Source of the DNA: an uncultured Dialister sp. | GTDB lineage: Bacteria; Bacillota; Negativicutes; Veillonellales; Dialisteraceae | Length of the DNA: 5,389 bases | NCBI GenBank assembly: GCA_900543455.1 | Contig: UQRR01000121.1 | Coordinates: 1-5,389 of the forward strand | Direction of reading: 5' to 3' | Part shown: positions 5,168-5,389 of the stretch, piece after piece | Position numbering within the stretch: position 1 is the stretch's first letter | Layout of the letters: each line of letters begins with the position of its first letter | Translations under genes and position numbers: made by a program | Notes under the pieces: model-generated | Seen by the model: the letters and a program-made list of their open reading frames with translations, nothing else | Told to the model about the DNA's origin: nothing | Database searches by the model: none

Positions 5168-5264
5168 TGGCAGCTAGAGATTGCGAGTGGCTGGTGACTA
5201 GTGGCTAGGGATTAGGGATTAGGAGCCTCGAGTGACTGGTGACTGGTGACTAGGGACTTAAATG
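5168..5264 (+). repeat. Degenerate heptamer repeat array, locus 5 (longest)
   Basis: About thirteen units keep a 7-bp register: TGGCAGC, TAGAGAT, slip TGC, GAGTGGC, TGGTGAC, TAGTGGC, then two TAGGGAT, TAGGAGC, slip CTC, GAGTGAC, two TGGTGAC, TAGGGAC and TTAAATG. The array starts just upstream of the gtrA ribosome site and is on the strand opposite to the gene. Both 3-nt slips come right before a GAGTGRC unit. Confidence 0.85.
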
Positions 5265-5304
5265 CCATTTTCAGGCATCGCCCCATTTATACATCGCGGC
5301 GCTT
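5258..5304 (+). repeat. Shared tail of a dispersed intergenic repeat, copy B
   Basis: This segment carries GGCATCGCC, ATTTATAC and TCGCGGCGCTT in the same order and at nearly the same spacing as copy A at 2084-2130, again directly after heptamers. ATGCC and GGCAT (around 5261-5277) can pair as a short hairpin. Copy A keeps most of this pairing on the minus strand through a G-U pair. Confidence 0.65.
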
Positions 5305-5389
5305 AGATTCTTCGACTCAGTTCTCCTGTTTCAGATAAGCCATTTGCTAACATACGACGTTTTTCTCCGCTCAGGATGACGAAATGCGC
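5305..5389. other. Gene-free window end with a split common dispersed motif
   Basis: No coding region is supported here. AGATTCTTCGACTC (5305-5318) and CTCCGCTCAGGATGAC (5365-5380) resemble the two halves of a motif I recall as common in bacterial intergenic DNA. They are separated by 46 bp of unrelated sequence. A gtrA promoter might lie here, but I could not find convincing -35 and -10 boxes. Confidence 0.4.

Noticed and set aside
5168..5264. CRISPR array
   Set aside because: The units are 7 bp, contiguous and degenerate; there are no spacers of 25-40 bp and no cas genes.

Overview
The window is about 5.4 kb of bacterial chromosome with six complete protein genes, all on the minus strand. 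The moderately high GC content, strong Shine-Dalgarno sites, BioY with a BirA-type operator and a YraN gene suggest a Firmicutes-type anaerobe. Degenerate 7-bp repeats between genes resemble ones I associate from memory with Negativicutes (Selenomonas/Mitsuokella relatives). That placement is an inference and is not proven here.

In transcription order (high to low coordinates) the layout is as follows. A GtrA-family membrane protein lies at 4724-5149. A regulatory region at 4634-4692 combines a consensus promoter with a 15-bp perfect inverted repeat that looks like a BirA operator. The biotin transporter gene bioY lies at 3984-4520, followed by a terminator-like hairpin at 3904-3938. A MaoC/hotdog hydratase-like gene (3387-3893) overlaps the next gene, a thiolase (2230-3390), by an ATGA. 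After a 266-bp repeat-filled gap comes an AMP-forming acyl-CoA/acyl-acid ligase (620-1963), closed by a strong terminator at 579-617. Last is yraN (77-430), probably with its own promoter.

The main functional story is a biotin-linked acyl-CoA gene set. BioY plus a thiolase plus an acyl-CoA ligase matches, from memory, the BirA-controlled Bacillus subtilis operon yhfU-yhfT-yhfS. Here a small hydratase-like protein is added. The set could act in fatty-acyl or pimeloyl-type precursor metabolism linked to biotin supply, but the substrate cannot be read from sequence.

The second story is the intergenic DNA. Five of the gaps or flanks carry arrays of one degenerate heptamer (about TRGKGRY: TAGGGAT, TAGTGAC, TGGTGAC), often with a 3-nt slip before GAGTGRC. 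Two of them continue into a shared tail of about 45 bp, so this is a dispersed repeat family. I see no CRISPR array, transposase, phage gene, tRNA or rRNA.
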